DNA from: Chromobacterium alkanivorans | GTDB taxonomy: Bacteria > Pseudomonadota > Gammaproteobacteria > Burkholderiales > Chromobacteriaceae | Assembly (NCBI RefSeq): GCF_016937655.1 | Contig: NZ_JAFHKL010000006.1 | Span: forward strand, 248,001 to 312,000 | Reading direction: 5' to 3' | DNA length: 64,000 nt | Shown here: positions 46,517 to 54,789 of the stretch, piece after piece | Numbering within the stretch: the stretch's first letter is position 1 | Layout of the letters: each line of letters begins with the position of its first letter | Program-made: the position numbers and the translations under genes | The notes under the pieces: generated by a model | Databases searched by the model: none | What the model was told of the DNA's origin: nothing | What the model saw: only the letters and a program-made list of their open reading frames with translations

Positions 46517-46978
46517 ATGAAGATGAAAACAGCGATGGCGGCGCTGCTGGCGGCGCTGGCGGCCGCCCCGGCCTGGGCCGGCGCGGGCACGGTGGGCCTG
46601 AGCTGCCTGCCGTCGGCCGGCGCCGGCGTGGACATGCGCGAATGGCTGCTGGACCGGCTGGCCTTGAAAGGCGCGGCGGTGGACGAGGCGCGCCCGCAAT
46701 GGAAGTTGTGCTTCAAGCAAAGCCAGCAGCGCCAGGTGTATTGGCCGGCGGACGGCTGGTACGCCGGCGGCTGGCGCGATTGGCGCTACGGCGGCGGCAT
46801 GTATTGGTCGCCGGACTACCAGGTGCGCACCGTGCGCACGCTGGCGCTGGAGGTGGTCAACAGCGCCGACGGCGCTGTGCTGTGGCAGGGCCAGCAGGAA
46901 TTGGGCGACGGCGACAACGGCCGTCAGCAATTGGAGAACGCCGCGCGCAAATTGATAGATTTAATGCCATTGCCATGA
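46517..46978 (+). CDS. secreted protein, possibly DUF4136-like
   Basis: A 153-aa protein with a signal peptide (MKMKTAMAALLAALAAAPAWA, cleavage about residue 21) and a mature domain rich in Trp, Tyr and Gly in its centre (YWPADGWYAGGWRDWRYGGGMYW). The C-terminal segment VRTVRTLALEVVNSADGAVLWQGQQELGDG, ending ENAARKLIDLMPLP, resembles the end of DUF4136 lipoproteins. The N-terminal lipobox is absent. The gene starts four bases after the LysR stop, and co-transcription with it is likely. Function is unknown. Confidence 0.7.
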   Translation: MKMKTAMAALLAALAAAPAWAGAGTVGLSCLPSAGAGVDMREWLLDRLALKGAAVDEARPQWKLCFKQSQQRQVYWPADGWYAGGWRDWRYGGGMYWSPDYQVRTVRTLALEVVNSADGAVLWQGQQELGDGDNGRQQLENAARKLIDLMPLP

Positions 46979-47290
46979 TTTGTTTTGCGCTATGATGACG
47001 CGCAGGGTTTGATGGCCGCGGGCTATATGGGGTTTCCCGCATTGCCGGCGGCCGGCCCTGCGGTACTATCGCATTCTTCCCCGGCATGAACTGCGTGGAT
47101 CGGCGGCTTAAGCACCGCGCTCGACAACGGCAAGCCCTTGTTATCGCGTTTATTTAAAGCCAACGACAGACAGAGCAGCGGGGGATAGGACACAACAGAT
47201 CATACAGGCCCCATCCGAGTATGAAGCGCCCGCCGGGACAGCGGGCGCTTTGTCGTTGTACCGGACGGCCGTTACGGGACAGTGAAACAA
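46979..47290. other. 312-base leader region of the amino-acid permease gene
   Basis: No gene is supported. A possible promoter, TTGCCA (46970-46975) with TATGAT (46991-46996), gives a leader of almost 290 bases. Near its end a strong 10-bp hairpin (47224-47250, AAGCGCCCGC/GCGGGCGCTT) is followed by TGTCGTTGT. The length and the late hairpin suggest a regulated leader, but no known riboswitch consensus was recognised. Confidence 0.5.
47224..47250 (+). terminator. hairpin in the permease 5' leader (terminator or attenuator)
   Basis: A perfect 10-bp GC-rich stem with a 7-base loop lies about 40 bases before the permease start. The poor T-tract (TGTCGTTGT) leaves it open whether it terminates. 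Confidence 0.5.
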
Positions 47291-48688
47291 ATGAGTTTGA
47301 TGCGCAAAAAGAGCGTCCAGGGAATGCTGGCTACCGCTCAAACCTCGCGTGGGCTTCGCAAGGAGCTTTCTGCTTTCGACCTTACCATGCTCGGCATCGG
47401 CGCCATCATCGGCACCGGCATCTTCGTGCTGACCGGCACCGGCGCCACCGTGGCCGGCCCCGGCCTGGTGCTGTCCTTCGTGATCAGCGCCTTCGCCTGC
47501 GGCTTCGCCGCGCTGTGCTACGCCGAATTCGCCTCCATGCTGCCGGTGTCCGGCTCCACTTACACCTACGCCTACGCGACTTTGGGCGAGATGATAGCCT
47601 GGATCATAGGCTGGGACCTGCTGCTGGAATACCTGCTGGCCTCGTCGGCGGTGTCGGTGGGCTGGTCCGGCTATTTCCAGAGCCTGCTGTCCGGCTTCGG
47701 CGTGACCCTGCCCGAATACCTGACCGCCGCCGCCGGCTCGCTGCCGGGCAAGCATACGCTGTTCAACCTGCCGGCCTTCTGCGTGGCGATGGTGATCACC
47801 GCCTTGCTGGCCTTCGGCATCAAGGAATCCAAGCGCGTCAACAATGTGGTGGTGCTGATCAAGGTGGGCGTGGTGCTGCTGTTCATCGGCATCGGCGTGT
47901 GGCACGTCAAGCCGGTGAACTGGCAGCCGGCGCTGCCCTTCGGCTTCTCCGGCGTGTTCCACGGCGCCGCCATCGTGTTCTTCAGCTTCATCGGCTTCGA
48001 CGCGGTGACCTGCGCCGCCGAGGAAGTGAAGAACCCGGCCAAGGACATCCCGCGCGGGGTGATCTGGTCGCTGGGCGTGTGTTCGCTGCTCTACGTGGTG
48101 GTGGCGGCGATCATGACCGGCATCGTGCCTTATATGCAGTTCGCAGGCGTAGACCATCCGGTGTCGCTGGCCTTGCAAGTGGCCAAGCTGGACTGGTTCG
48201 CCGGCTTCGTCGACCTGGGCGCCATCCTCGGCATGATGACGGTGATTCTGGTGATGACTTACGGCCAGACCCGCATCCTGTTCGCGATGTCGCGCGACGG
48301 CCTGCTGCCCAAGATCTTCTCCGATGTGAATCCCAAGTACGGCACCCCGTACAAGGCCACCTGGCTGATCGGCACCATCATCGCGCTGCTGGCCGGCTTC
48401 GTGCCGCTGCACACGCTGGCGGAGCTGGTGAACATTGGCACCCTGGCCGCCTTCACCTTGATCGCGCTGTCGGTGATCGTGCTGCGCAAGCGCGAGCCCA
48501 ATCTGCCGCGCAAATTCGTTTGCCCGGGCGTGCCCTACATCCCGACGCTGGCCATTCTGTGCTGCGGCTTCCTGATGACCCAGCTGTCGCTGCTGACCTG
48601 GGTGTGCTTCATGGTCTGGCTGTTGATAGGCCTGGTGGTGTACTTTGGTTATTCGCGGCGCAATTCGCTGTTGAACAACCCCGCCTGA
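47291..48688 (+). CDS. APC-superfamily amino-acid permease (cationic amino-acid transporter type)
   Basis: A 465-aa permease with about 12 helices. The signature [15 protein letters not shown] lies in the first helix and [26 protein letters not shown] in the loop region, as in the YfnA/CAT group of APC proteins that take up amino acids with protons. ATG 47291 was preferred; GTG 47282 would add three residues but sits too close to GGGACA. A terminator (48700-48727) follows. The long leader upstream hints at post-transcriptional control. Confidence 0.9.
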   Translation: MSLMRKKSVQGMLATAQTSRGLRKELSAFDLTMLGIGAIIGTGIFVLTGTGATVAGPGLVLSFVISAFACGFAALCYAEFASMLPVSGSTYTYAYATLGEMIAWIIGWDLLLEYLLASSAVSVGWSGYFQSLLSGFGVTLPEYLTAAAGSLPGKHTLFNLPAFCVAMVITALLAFGIKESKRVNNVVVLIKVGVVLLFIGIGVWHVKPVNWQPALPFGFSGVFHGAAIVFFSFIGFDAVTCAAEEVKNPAKDIPRGVIWSLGVCSLLYVVVAAIMTGIVPYMQFAGVDHPVSLALQVAKLDWFAGFVDLGAILGMMTVILVMTYGQTRILFAMSRDGLLPKIFSDVNPKYGTPYKATWLIGTIIALLAGFVPLHTLAELVNIGTLAAFTLIALSVIVLRKREPNLPRKFVCPGVPYIPTLAILCCGFLMTQLSLLTWVCFMVWLLIGLVVYFGYSRRNSLLNNPA

Positions 48689-48699
48689 GGCGGAGGATG

Positions 48700-48727
48700 A
48701 AAAAGCCGGCTTCAGCCGGCTTTTTTT
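48700..48727 (+). terminator. intrinsic terminator after the permease gene
   Basis: AAAAGCCGGC TTCA GCCGGC followed by seven T. A textbook intrinsic terminator. Confidence 0.92.
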
Positions 48728-48783
48728 GCGCCCGCCGCCGGCCGCGGGCGGATAATGGCGGCATCAAGGAAGGAGGGGGACGC

Positions 48784-49308
48784 ATGGAAGAGCGGATCGA
48801 ATTGACGGCCTGGCAGGGCGACATCACCACGCTGGCGCTGGACGCCATCGTCAACGCCGCCAACACCAGCCTGCTGGGCGGCGGCGGCGTGGACGGCGCC
48901 ATCCACCGCGCGGCCGGGCCGGAGCTGCTGGAGGAATGCCGGGGCTTGCACGGCTGCCGCGTCGGCGAAGCCAAGCTGACCGCCGGCTACCGGCTGCCGG
49001 CGCGGCATGTGATCCACACCGTGGGGCCGGTGTGGCAGGGCGGCGCCCACGGCGAGGCGGAACTGCTGGCCGCCTGCTACCGCAACAGCCTGGAACTGGC
49101 GGCGCGGCACGGCCTGGCCAGCATCGCCTTTCCGGCGATCAGCTGCGGCGTTTACGGTTATCCGCCGGAGCAGGCCGCCGTCATCGCGGTGGATACCGTG
49201 CGCGCTTGGCTGGCGCAGGAGTCGCATCCGCTGCGGCGCGTGCTCTTGGTGGCCTTCGACGAGGCGATGGCCGGCCGCTACCGGCAGTTGCTGGCCGGCG
49301 CTAGCTGA
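48784..49308 (+). CDS. macrodomain protein (YmdB-like O-acetyl-ADP-ribose deacetylase)
   Basis: A 174-aa protein consisting of one macro domain. The conserved ADP-ribose contacts are [44 protein letters not shown] and the late loop [17 protein letters not shown]. This is the MacroD/YmdB class, which removes ADP-ribose or deacetylates O-acetyl-ADP-ribose. The ATG at 48784 has GGAGGGGGA upstream. It converges with the ion channel gene (stops overlap by 8 bases). Confidence 0.94.
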   Translation: MEERIELTAWQGDITTLALDAIVNAANTSLLGGGGVDGAIHRAAGPELLEECRGLHGCRVGEAKLTAGYRLPARHVIHTVGPVWQGGAHGEAELLAACYRNSLELAARHGLASIAFPAISCGVYGYPPEQAAVIAVDTVRAWLAQESHPLRRVLLVAFDEAMAGRYRQLLAGAS

Positions 49309-50176
49309 CCTCGCCCTTGGATGGCCGCGGCAACTGGCCGCCGCAGTGTTTGCAGAAGCGCGCGTCCCAGTCGTGGCCCTCGGTGAAGCAGTGCGGGCAC
49401 AGCCGGGTGCCGGACACCGCTTCCACGGTCTTGGGTTTGGCGCCGCTGCCGCGCGCGATTTCGGCGGTGACGATGCCGGTGGGCACCGCGATGATGCCGT
49501 AACCGGTGATCATCACCACGCTGGCCAGCGCCTGGCCCAGCGGCGTTTTGGGCGTGATGTCGCCGAAGCCCACCGTGGTCAGGGTGACGATAGCCCAGTA
49601 AATGCTGACCGGAATGCTGGTGTAGCCGTGTTCCGGGCCTTCGATCACGAACATCAGCGTGCCCAGGATCACCACCAGCAGAACCACGGTGACCAGGAAG
49701 ACCGTGATCTTGCGGCGGCTGGCCAGCATCGCCCGTTTCAGTTCGCTGGCCTCGCCGATGTAGCGGGTCAGCTTGAGGATGCGGAACATGCGCAGCAGGC
49801 GCAGGATGCGGATATCGGCCAGGAAGCGGCTCTCCGGGATGAACAGCCCCAAATACATCGGCAGCACCGCCAGCAGGTCGATGACGCCGAAGAAGCTCTT
49901 CACGTAACGCATAGGCTTGTGGATGCAAATCAGCCGCAATGCGTACTCGATGGTGAACAGAATGGTGAAACACCAGTCTAGAATCTTGAGCTGGGCGCCC
50001 CAGGCGGCCTGTATGCTCTGCACGCTCTCCAGAATCACTGTCAGCACCGACAGCAGGATGGCGACGATCAGCGCCAGGTCGAAGATGCGGCCCGGCCGGG
50101 TGTCTGCCTCGTAAATGATGATGTAAAGCTTGCGGCGCCAGCCGGTGAGGGGGATCAGGGTTTCCTGTGTAGGCAT
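49301..50176 (-). CDS. voltage-gated-type potassium channel with C-terminal zinc ribbon
   Basis: A 291-aa channel subunit. Six helices are visible, including an S4-like segment with regular Arg/Lys ([18 protein letters not shown]), the pore helix and the selectivity filter TVGFGD. After S6 there is a short zinc-ribbon-like tail with CPHC and CKHC. The N-terminal cytoplasmic part is about 30 residues. ATG 50176 ([12 protein letters not shown]) was chosen because the upstream 38 residues are of low credibility. The zinc tail may sense metal or aid assembly; its role is unknown. Confidence 0.9.
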   Translation of the reverse strand: MPTQETLIPLTGWRRKLYIIIYEADTRPGRIFDLALIVAILLSVLTVILESVQSIQAAWGAQLKILDWCFTILFTIEYALRLICIHKPMRYVKSFFGVIDLLAVLPMYLGLFIPESRFLADIRILRLLRMFRILKLTRYIGEASELKRAMLASRRKITVFLVTVVLLVVILGTLMFVIEGPEHGYTSIPVSIYWAIVTLTTVGFGDITPKTPLGQALASVVMITGYGIIAVPTGIVTAEIARGSGAKPKTVEAVSGTRLCPHCFTEGHDWDARFCKHCGGQLPRPSKGEVS

Positions 50177-50306
50177 GCGGGAAGTGGACCTCGGTCTGCG
50201 GGTGGTGTGTGTCGTTTCAGTGTAGCCGCCGGGCCGCGGCGCGCGCGGGGCCGGCTGAGACTGCCAAGTTTGACGATTATAAGCAAACAATATTTTGGAT
50301 CGTCGC

Positions 50307-50334
50307 TTGGCTTGTTTATGATGCTGGGTAATAT
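50307..50334 (+). promoter_or_regulatory. predicted cysK promoter
   Basis: TTGGCT and TAATAT are separated by 16 bases, 34 bases before the start codon. The surrounding sequence is AT-rich. No CysB site could be identified. Confidence 0.55.
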
Positions 50335-50367
50335 GGTTTTCTTCAAAACTGTCTGTGGAGAATAAAG

Positions 50368-51303
50368 ATGCGAATTGCCAATGCAGTGACGGATTTGATC
50401 GGCAACACCCCGCTGGTGCGGCTGAATCGGGTGACCGACGGCTGCGGCGCCACCGTGGCGGCCAAGCTGGAGTTCTTCAACCCGGCGCACAGCGTCAAGG
50501 ACCGCATCGCAGTGGCGATGATCGACGCCGCCGAACAGGCCGGCAAGATCGGCCCGGACACCACCATCGTGGAGCCCACCTCCGGCAATACCGGCATCGG
50601 CCTGGCCATGGTCTGCGCCGCGCGCGGCTACAAGCTGGTGATCACCATGCCGGAAACCATGAGCCGCGAACGCCGCCAGCTGCTGCGCGCCTACGGCGCC
50701 GAGCTGATCCTGACCCCGGGGCCGGACGGCATGGGCGGCGCCATCGCCAAGGCGCGCGAGCTGGTGGAGCAGAATCCGGACAGCCACTTCATGCCGCAGC
50801 AGTTTGAAAATCCGGCCAACCCGGCCATCCACCGCCGCAGCACCGCCGAAGAAGTGTGGAGCGACACCGACGGCCAGGTCGACATCTTCGTCGCCGGCGT
50901 GGGCACCGGCGGCACCATCACCGGCGTGGGCGAGGTGCTGAAGGCGCGCAAGCCCGGCGTGCAGATCGTGGCGGTGGAGCCGGACGCGTCGCCGGTGCTG
51001 TCCGGCGGCCCCAAGGGCCCGCACCCGATCCAGGGCATAGGCGCCGGCTTTGTGCCGGCCATCCTCAACACCGGCATTTACGATGAAATCATCCGCGTGA
51101 AGAACGAGGACGCGATGGAAACCGCGCGCGCGGTGGCGGCGCGCGAAGGCCTGCTGGTGGGCATTTCCTCCGGCGCGGCGGTGTGGGCGGCGCTGGAACT
51201 GGCCAAGCGTCCGGAAAACGCCGGCAAACTGATCGTGGTGGTGATTCCCTCCTTCGGCGAGCGCTATCTGTCCACGCCGCTGTTCCAGCATCTGGCGGAC
51301 TGA
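50368..51303 (+). CDS. cysK: cysteine synthase A (O-acetylserine sulfhydrylase)
   Basis: CysK makes cysteine from O-acetylserine and sulfide with PLP. The 311-aa protein has the PLP lysine K44 in HSVKDRIA, the substrate loop [10 protein letters not shown], the phosphate cup GTGGTITG and the CysK-type ending [12 protein letters not shown]. That ending distinguishes it from CysM. A ribosome site (GTGGAG) precedes the ATG. An intrinsic terminator (51335-51369) follows. Confidence 0.97.
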   Translation: MRIANAVTDLIGNTPLVRLNRVTDGCGATVAAKLEFFNPAHSVKDRIAVAMIDAAEQAGKIGPDTTIVEPTSGNTGIGLAMVCAARGYKLVITMPETMSRERRQLLRAYGAELILTPGPDGMGGAIAKARELVEQNPDSHFMPQQFENPANPAIHRRSTAEEVWSDTDGQVDIFVAGVGTGGTITGVGEVLKARKPGVQIVAVEPDASPVLSGGPKGPHPIQGIGAGFVPAILNTGIYDEIIRVKNEDAMETARAVAAREGLLVGISSGAAVWAALELAKRPENAGKLIVVVIPSFGERYLSTPLFQHLAD

Positions 51304-51334
51304 GTTCGGTCGCGGCCGCGGCCGCGGACATCGA

Positions 51335-51369
51335 CAGCCTGGCGGCTTTCTGCCAGGCTGTTTGTTTTT
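51335..51369 (+). terminator. intrinsic terminator after cysK
   Basis: CAGCCTGGC and GCCAGGCTG form a 9-bp stem followed by TTTGTTTTT. Confidence 0.9.
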
Positions 51370-51394
51370 GTCGTTTCGCATCTGAGGGGGAATC

Positions 51395-52267
51395 ATGGAG
51401 CAGTTGCAAGCCTTCCTGGCCCGGGCCGAAGCCATGCTGGCGCGTCTGGAGCCCTTGCTGCCGCCGGCGCGGCCGGAGCCGGACTGGAGCGCGCTGGCAT
51501 TCCGCTGGCAGCGCCAGGGCATGGCCGGCTGGCTGGAGGCGGTGGCGGAACCGCACGCGCCGGAGCTGGAGCGCCTGACCCATATCGACGCCCAGCGCGC
51601 GCAACTGCTGCGCAATACCCGCCAGTTCGTCAAGGGCCGGCCGGCCAACAATGTGCTGCTCACCGGCGCGCGCGGCACCGGCAAGTCCTCGCTGGTCAAG
51701 GCGCTGCTGCCGGAGTTCGCCGCCAAGGGCCTGCGCCTGATCGAAGTGGACAAGGCGCAGCTGGGCGACTTGAACCGCATCGTCGAGCTGGTGGCCGGGC
51801 GCAAGGAGCGTTTCATCCTGTTCTGCGACGACCTGTCCTTCGAGCAGGGCGACGACGCCTACAAGGCGTTGAAGACCGCGCTGGACGGCGGCCTGGCGCG
51901 CCGCGTCGACAATGTGCTGGTGTACGCGACATCCAACCGCCGTCATCTGATGCCGGAAAAAATGAGCGAAAACCGCGAGGGCTGGGTGCAGGACGGCGAG
52001 ATCCACCCGGGCGAGGCGATAGAGGAGAAGGTGTCCTTGTCGGACCGTTTCGGCCTGTGGCTGTCGTTTTACCCGTTCGATCAGGACGCCTATCTGGCGG
52101 CGGCGACCGAGTGGCTGGCGCATTTCGGCCTGAAGCTGGACGCCGAGGCGGAAAAGGCCGCGCTGCACTGGAGCCATCTGCGCGGCAGCCGCTCCGGCCG
52201 CGTCGCCTGGCAGTTCGCCTGCGACTGGGCCGGACGCAGCGCCAAGGAGCGCAAGGCCTTATTGTGA
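51395..52267 (+). CDS. DUF815-family AAA+ ATPase
   Basis: A 290-aa ATPase with the Walker A GARGTGKSSLVK (about 88-99), Walker B FILFCDDLSFEQGD and the sensor-1 Asn in VYATSNRRHLMPE. This is the DUF815 family, predicted AAA+ proteins found widely in bacteria with no proven role. The N-terminal ~75 residues form a helical extension. The stop region overlaps that of the convergent cvrA gene by 9 bases. Confidence 0.88.
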   Translation: MEQLQAFLARAEAMLARLEPLLPPARPEPDWSALAFRWQRQGMAGWLEAVAEPHAPELERLTHIDAQRAQLLRNTRQFVKGRPANNVLLTGARGTGKSSLVKALLPEFAAKGLRLIEVDKAQLGDLNRIVELVAGRKERFILFCDDLSFEQGDDAYKALKTALDGGLARRVDNVLVYATSNRRHLMPEKMSENREGWVQDGEIHPGEAIEEKVSLSDRFGLWLSFYPFDQDAYLAAATEWLAHFGLKLDAEAEKAALHWSHLRGSRSGRVAWQFACDWAGRSAKERKALL

Positions 52268-53968
52268 TGTCAGATAGCGCAGGCCCACGCTCTTGACCTG
52301 GCCGTCGGCGGCGGCGCGGATCACCATCTCCAGACGGTCCAGCCGCAGCACGTCGCCGGCCACCAGCGGATAGCCGCAGGCGCGTTTGCAGTAGTCGGCG
52401 ATGCTGTCGGCGCGGTCGCGCTCGCTCAGCGTCAGGCCGTAGCTGTCGGCCAGGTCGGCCAGACGCGCCAGCCCGGACACGGTGAAATAGCCGTAGTAAG
52501 GATCGTCGCCGGGCGGGTGGAAGGCCTCGCCGGCGGTCTCCAGCGCCGGGCCGGGGCCGATCAGGCAGGCCCAGTCGCCGGCGCGCAGCGTCTGGCCGGC
52601 CGCCGGCTCCAGCGCTTGTTCGTCGCGGTACAGCGCGGCCAGCCTCACACCGCCGGGCAAGGCCAGCTCGCCGGCCAGCTGGCCCTCGGCCGGGCTGTCG
52701 GCGCGCACCAGGCAGGAGGCGGCCTCGTAGCGGGCTTCCTGGCCGCTGACCACCGGCACCCGGTGTTCTACGTCCGGCCGCGCCGGCAGCTTCAGCTTCA
52801 ATTTCTCCGCCAGCGGCGCGATGGTCCAGCCCTGGAACAGCAGCGACATCATCACCACGAAGAAGGCCACGTTGAAGAACAGCTGGCTGTTGGGCAGCCC
52901 CGCCATCAGCGGGAAAATGGCCAGAATCACCGGCACCGCGCCGCGCAGGCCCACCCAGCTCATGAACAGCTTTTCCGCCTTGGGCACCGGGAAGGGCAGC
53001 ATGCACAGCCACACCGCCAGCGGCCGCGCCACCAGCATCAGCACGATGGAGATCGCCAGCGCGTAGGGCGCCACCGGCAGCAGATTGGACGGCGTCACCA
53101 GCAGGCCCAGCACCAGGAACATGGTCACCTGGGCCAGCCAGGCGTAGCCGTCGTGGATGTTCAACAGATTGGGCAGGTCCGCCACCCGGGCGTTGCCCAC
53201 CACGATGCCGGCCAGATAGATGGCGAGGAAGCCGCTGCCGCCGGCCGCCGTGGTCAGGCTGAACAGCGCCCCGGCGGTGCCCAGGCTGAACAGCGCCAGC
53301 ATCGCGCCGCGCGGACCCAGCCGCTGGAACAGCCAGACCATGGCCTTGCCGCCGGCCCAGCCGGCCAGCGCGCCCAGGCCCATCTGCTTGACGAACAGCC
53401 ACAGCATGGCGGCGACGCCGGCGTCTTGGCCTTGCTGGCCCAGCACGCCGATCAGCGCCGAGGTCAGGAACACCGCCATCGGATCGTTGCTGCCGGATTC
53501 TATCTCCAGCGCGCTGCCGACGCGGCGGTTGATTTCCAGGCCGCGGCCGGACAGGAGGGCGAACACCGCGGCGGCGTCGGTGGAGCCGACGATGGCGCCG
53601 ATCAGCAAGCCCTCCAGCCAGCTGAGGTTCAGCACCCAGGCGGCGAACAGGCCGGTCACGCCGGTGGTGATCAGCACGCCCAGCGTGGCCAGCACCCCGG
53701 CCGGCTTCAGGCTGATGCGGAAGCTGTCCTGGCGCGTGCGCAGGCCGCCGTCGAACAGGATCACCACCAGGGCGATGGTGCCGATCACATAGCTGAGCTG
53801 GTAATTGCTGAACACGATCTTGCCGGGGCCGTCCTCGCCGGCCAGCATGCCCAGCGCCAGGAAGACCAAGAGCAGCGGCGCGCCGAAGCGGGAGGCGATG
53901 GAGGACACCACCAGGCTGGCGAGAAACACCAGCGAACCGGCCAGGATCAGTGAATTCAGGGTGTCCAA
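52259..53968 (-). CDS. cvrA: potassium/proton antiporter CvrA (NhaP2-like)
   Basis: A 569-aa CPA1-family antiporter. About 12 helices fill residues 1-390, with NYQLSYVIGTIALVVILFDGGL, GAIVGSTDAAAVFALLSGRGLEIN and ESGSNDPMAVFLTSALIG. A TrkA-C domain (about 400-485) and a CorC-like C-terminal domain follow. This architecture is that of CvrA/NhaP2, which exchanges K+ (or Na+) for H+ and protects from osmotic or potassium stress. The start is TTG at 53968 with AAGGAG 8 bases upstream. An ATG-initiated frame from 54130 would run through part of a repeat copy. Confidence 0.9.
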   Translation of the reverse strand: MDTLNSLILAGSLVFLASLVVSSIASRFGAPLLLVFLALGMLAGEDGPGKIVFSNYQLSYVIGTIALVVILFDGGLRTRQDSFRISLKPAGVLATLGVLITTGVTGLFAAWVLNLSWLEGLLIGAIVGSTDAAAVFALLSGRGLEINRRVGSALEIESGSNDPMAVFLTSALIGVLGQQGQDAGVAAMLWLFVKQMGLGALAGWAGGKAMVWLFQRLGPRGAMLALFSLGTAGALFSLTTAAGGSGFLAIYLAGIVVGNARVADLPNLLNIHDGYAWLAQVTMFLVLGLLVTPSNLLPVAPYALAISIVLMLVARPLAVWLCMLPFPVPKAEKLFMSWVGLRGAVPVILAIFPLMAGLPNSQLFFNVAFFVVMMSLLFQGWTIAPLAEKLKLKLPARPDVEHRVPVVSGQEARYEAASCLVRADSPAEGQLAGELALPGGVRLAALYRDEQALEPAAGQTLRAGDWACLIGPGPALETAGEAFHPPGDDPYYGYFTVSGLARLADLADSYGLTLSERDRADSIADYCKRACGYPLVAGDVLRLDRLEMVIRAAADGQVKSVGLRYLTSQ

Positions 53969-54082
53969 GAAAAATCTCCTTCTGGCGGTGGCGAGGGCCG
54001 CATCGATGATGCGAGGGGCGGATGCTGCGAATCGGGGGACTTGCCGGGGCGAGATGAAACCGACCGCCGCGCTGGCTTGAAC

Positions 54083-54193
54083 GTTGCGCGGCGAGCACGA
54101 CCTCGAAACGCTCGAGCGCCGCTTGAGCATGCCGTTTTCTCAGTCGTTCCCGCCTTGTCTCGTTCCTGGCGCGCGAGCCCGAGAACAGGCTCT
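54083..54193 (+). mobile_element. MITE-like dispersed repeat, copy C (degenerate)
   Basis: GAGCACGACCTCGAAACGCT, TTTTCTCAG, CGCCTTGTCTCG and GCGCGAG occur in the same order as in copy B, and the end AACAGGCTCT matches copy A. The left inverted repeat is not clearly recognisable. It lies about 115 bases upstream of the cvrA start. Confidence 0.55.
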
Positions 54194-54251
54194 CGAGGCG
54201 GAGGGTTCATGACAATGGGGACAAATGCGTTGAATTCGCTGCCTTACAGGG

Positions 54252-54279
54252 CTAATGGTAACACTTTGTTACCGATTAG
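54252..54279. promoter_or_regulatory. palindromic operator-like site (GGTAACA-CTT-TGTTACC)
   Basis: GGTAACA and TGTTACC are perfect inverted repeats with a 3-base centre, extended outwards by CTAAT and ATTAG after one unpaired base. It lies between the divergently oriented cvrA and the small secreted-protein gene. The binding protein is unknown. Confidence 0.65.
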
Positions 54280-54463
54280 CCGGCGCGGATCGGCCTGCTG
54301 GGCGCATTTTTTGCAAAAAACGTCGTGTCGGGCGACTTGATGCCTACGGCAAGTCGCGCTTTATGCAATTAGAATTGTATTGTATATTTGTTTGGCATTT
54401 TCAGCGCCTGGCCAGGCCTCGCATCGGCCATGCTCTTCTTCACTGTGTCCCGAGGTATTCACG

Positions 54464-54667
54464 ATGACTCGCAAAATCATTCTGGCCCTGGCGGCCTTGT
54501 CCTTCCCCCTGATGACCCTGGCCGCGCCCGCGCCCTGGTATCTGTGGCAGAGCAAGATAGACGGCAAGCTCGCCTGCTCGCAATTCTCCCTGGGACCGGG
54601 CTGGCTGCAGTTCAGCTCCCAGCCTTACAAGGACGCGGGCTGCACCAAGCCGGGCCGTCCGGGTTGA
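54464..54667 (+). CDS. small secreted protein of unknown function
   Basis: A 67-aa protein with a clear signal peptide (MTRKIILALAALSFPLMTLA, cleavage about 21/22). The mature part is only about 46 residues (APAPWYLWQSKIDG followed by KLACSQFSLGPGWLQF) with two Cys (in LACSQF and AGCTKP) that could form a disulfide. The N-terminal PWYLWQSKIDGKLAC pattern looks like a small periplasmic protein family, but I cannot name it. ATG 54464 was selected for the signal peptide; GAGG lies about 9 bases before. The gene seems to be a single unit with its own AT-rich promoter. Confidence 0.75.
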   Translation: MTRKIILALAALSFPLMTLAAPAPWYLWQSKIDGKLACSQFSLGPGWLQFSSQPYKDAGCTKPGRPG

Positions 54668-54789
54668 GACGGGCTTGAATCCATCAAGGGCGCCGTGGCG
54701 CCCTTATTGCTTTGCTGAGGAGCGCTTGCGGTAGAATGCGCTGCCGGCCGTCGAGAGCCGGAACGATATTCACCGGGCAAGACCAAGCA

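Larger units (their letters stand above)
53969..54463. other. 495-base intergenic region between cvrA and the small secreted-protein gene
   Basis: Nothing coding is supported. The stretch holds a degenerate MITE-like copy (54083-54193), a long palindrome (54252-54279) and an AT-rich patch (54355-54400) that probably carries the promoter of the next gene. Confidence 0.6.

Noticed and set aside
47221-47290. Arg-rich leader-peptide-like start ([13 protein letters not shown]) before the permease
   Set aside because: The frame does not stop but runs on out of frame through the permease gene, so it is not a short attenuation peptide. The Arg content is what GC-rich DNA gives by chance.
52259-54130. 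Longer N-terminus of CvrA from ATG 54130
   Set aside because: The extra 54 residues are basic, non-hydrophobic and encoded partly by a repeat copy, while TTG 53968 has an ideal ribosome site and starts at the expected family N-terminus.
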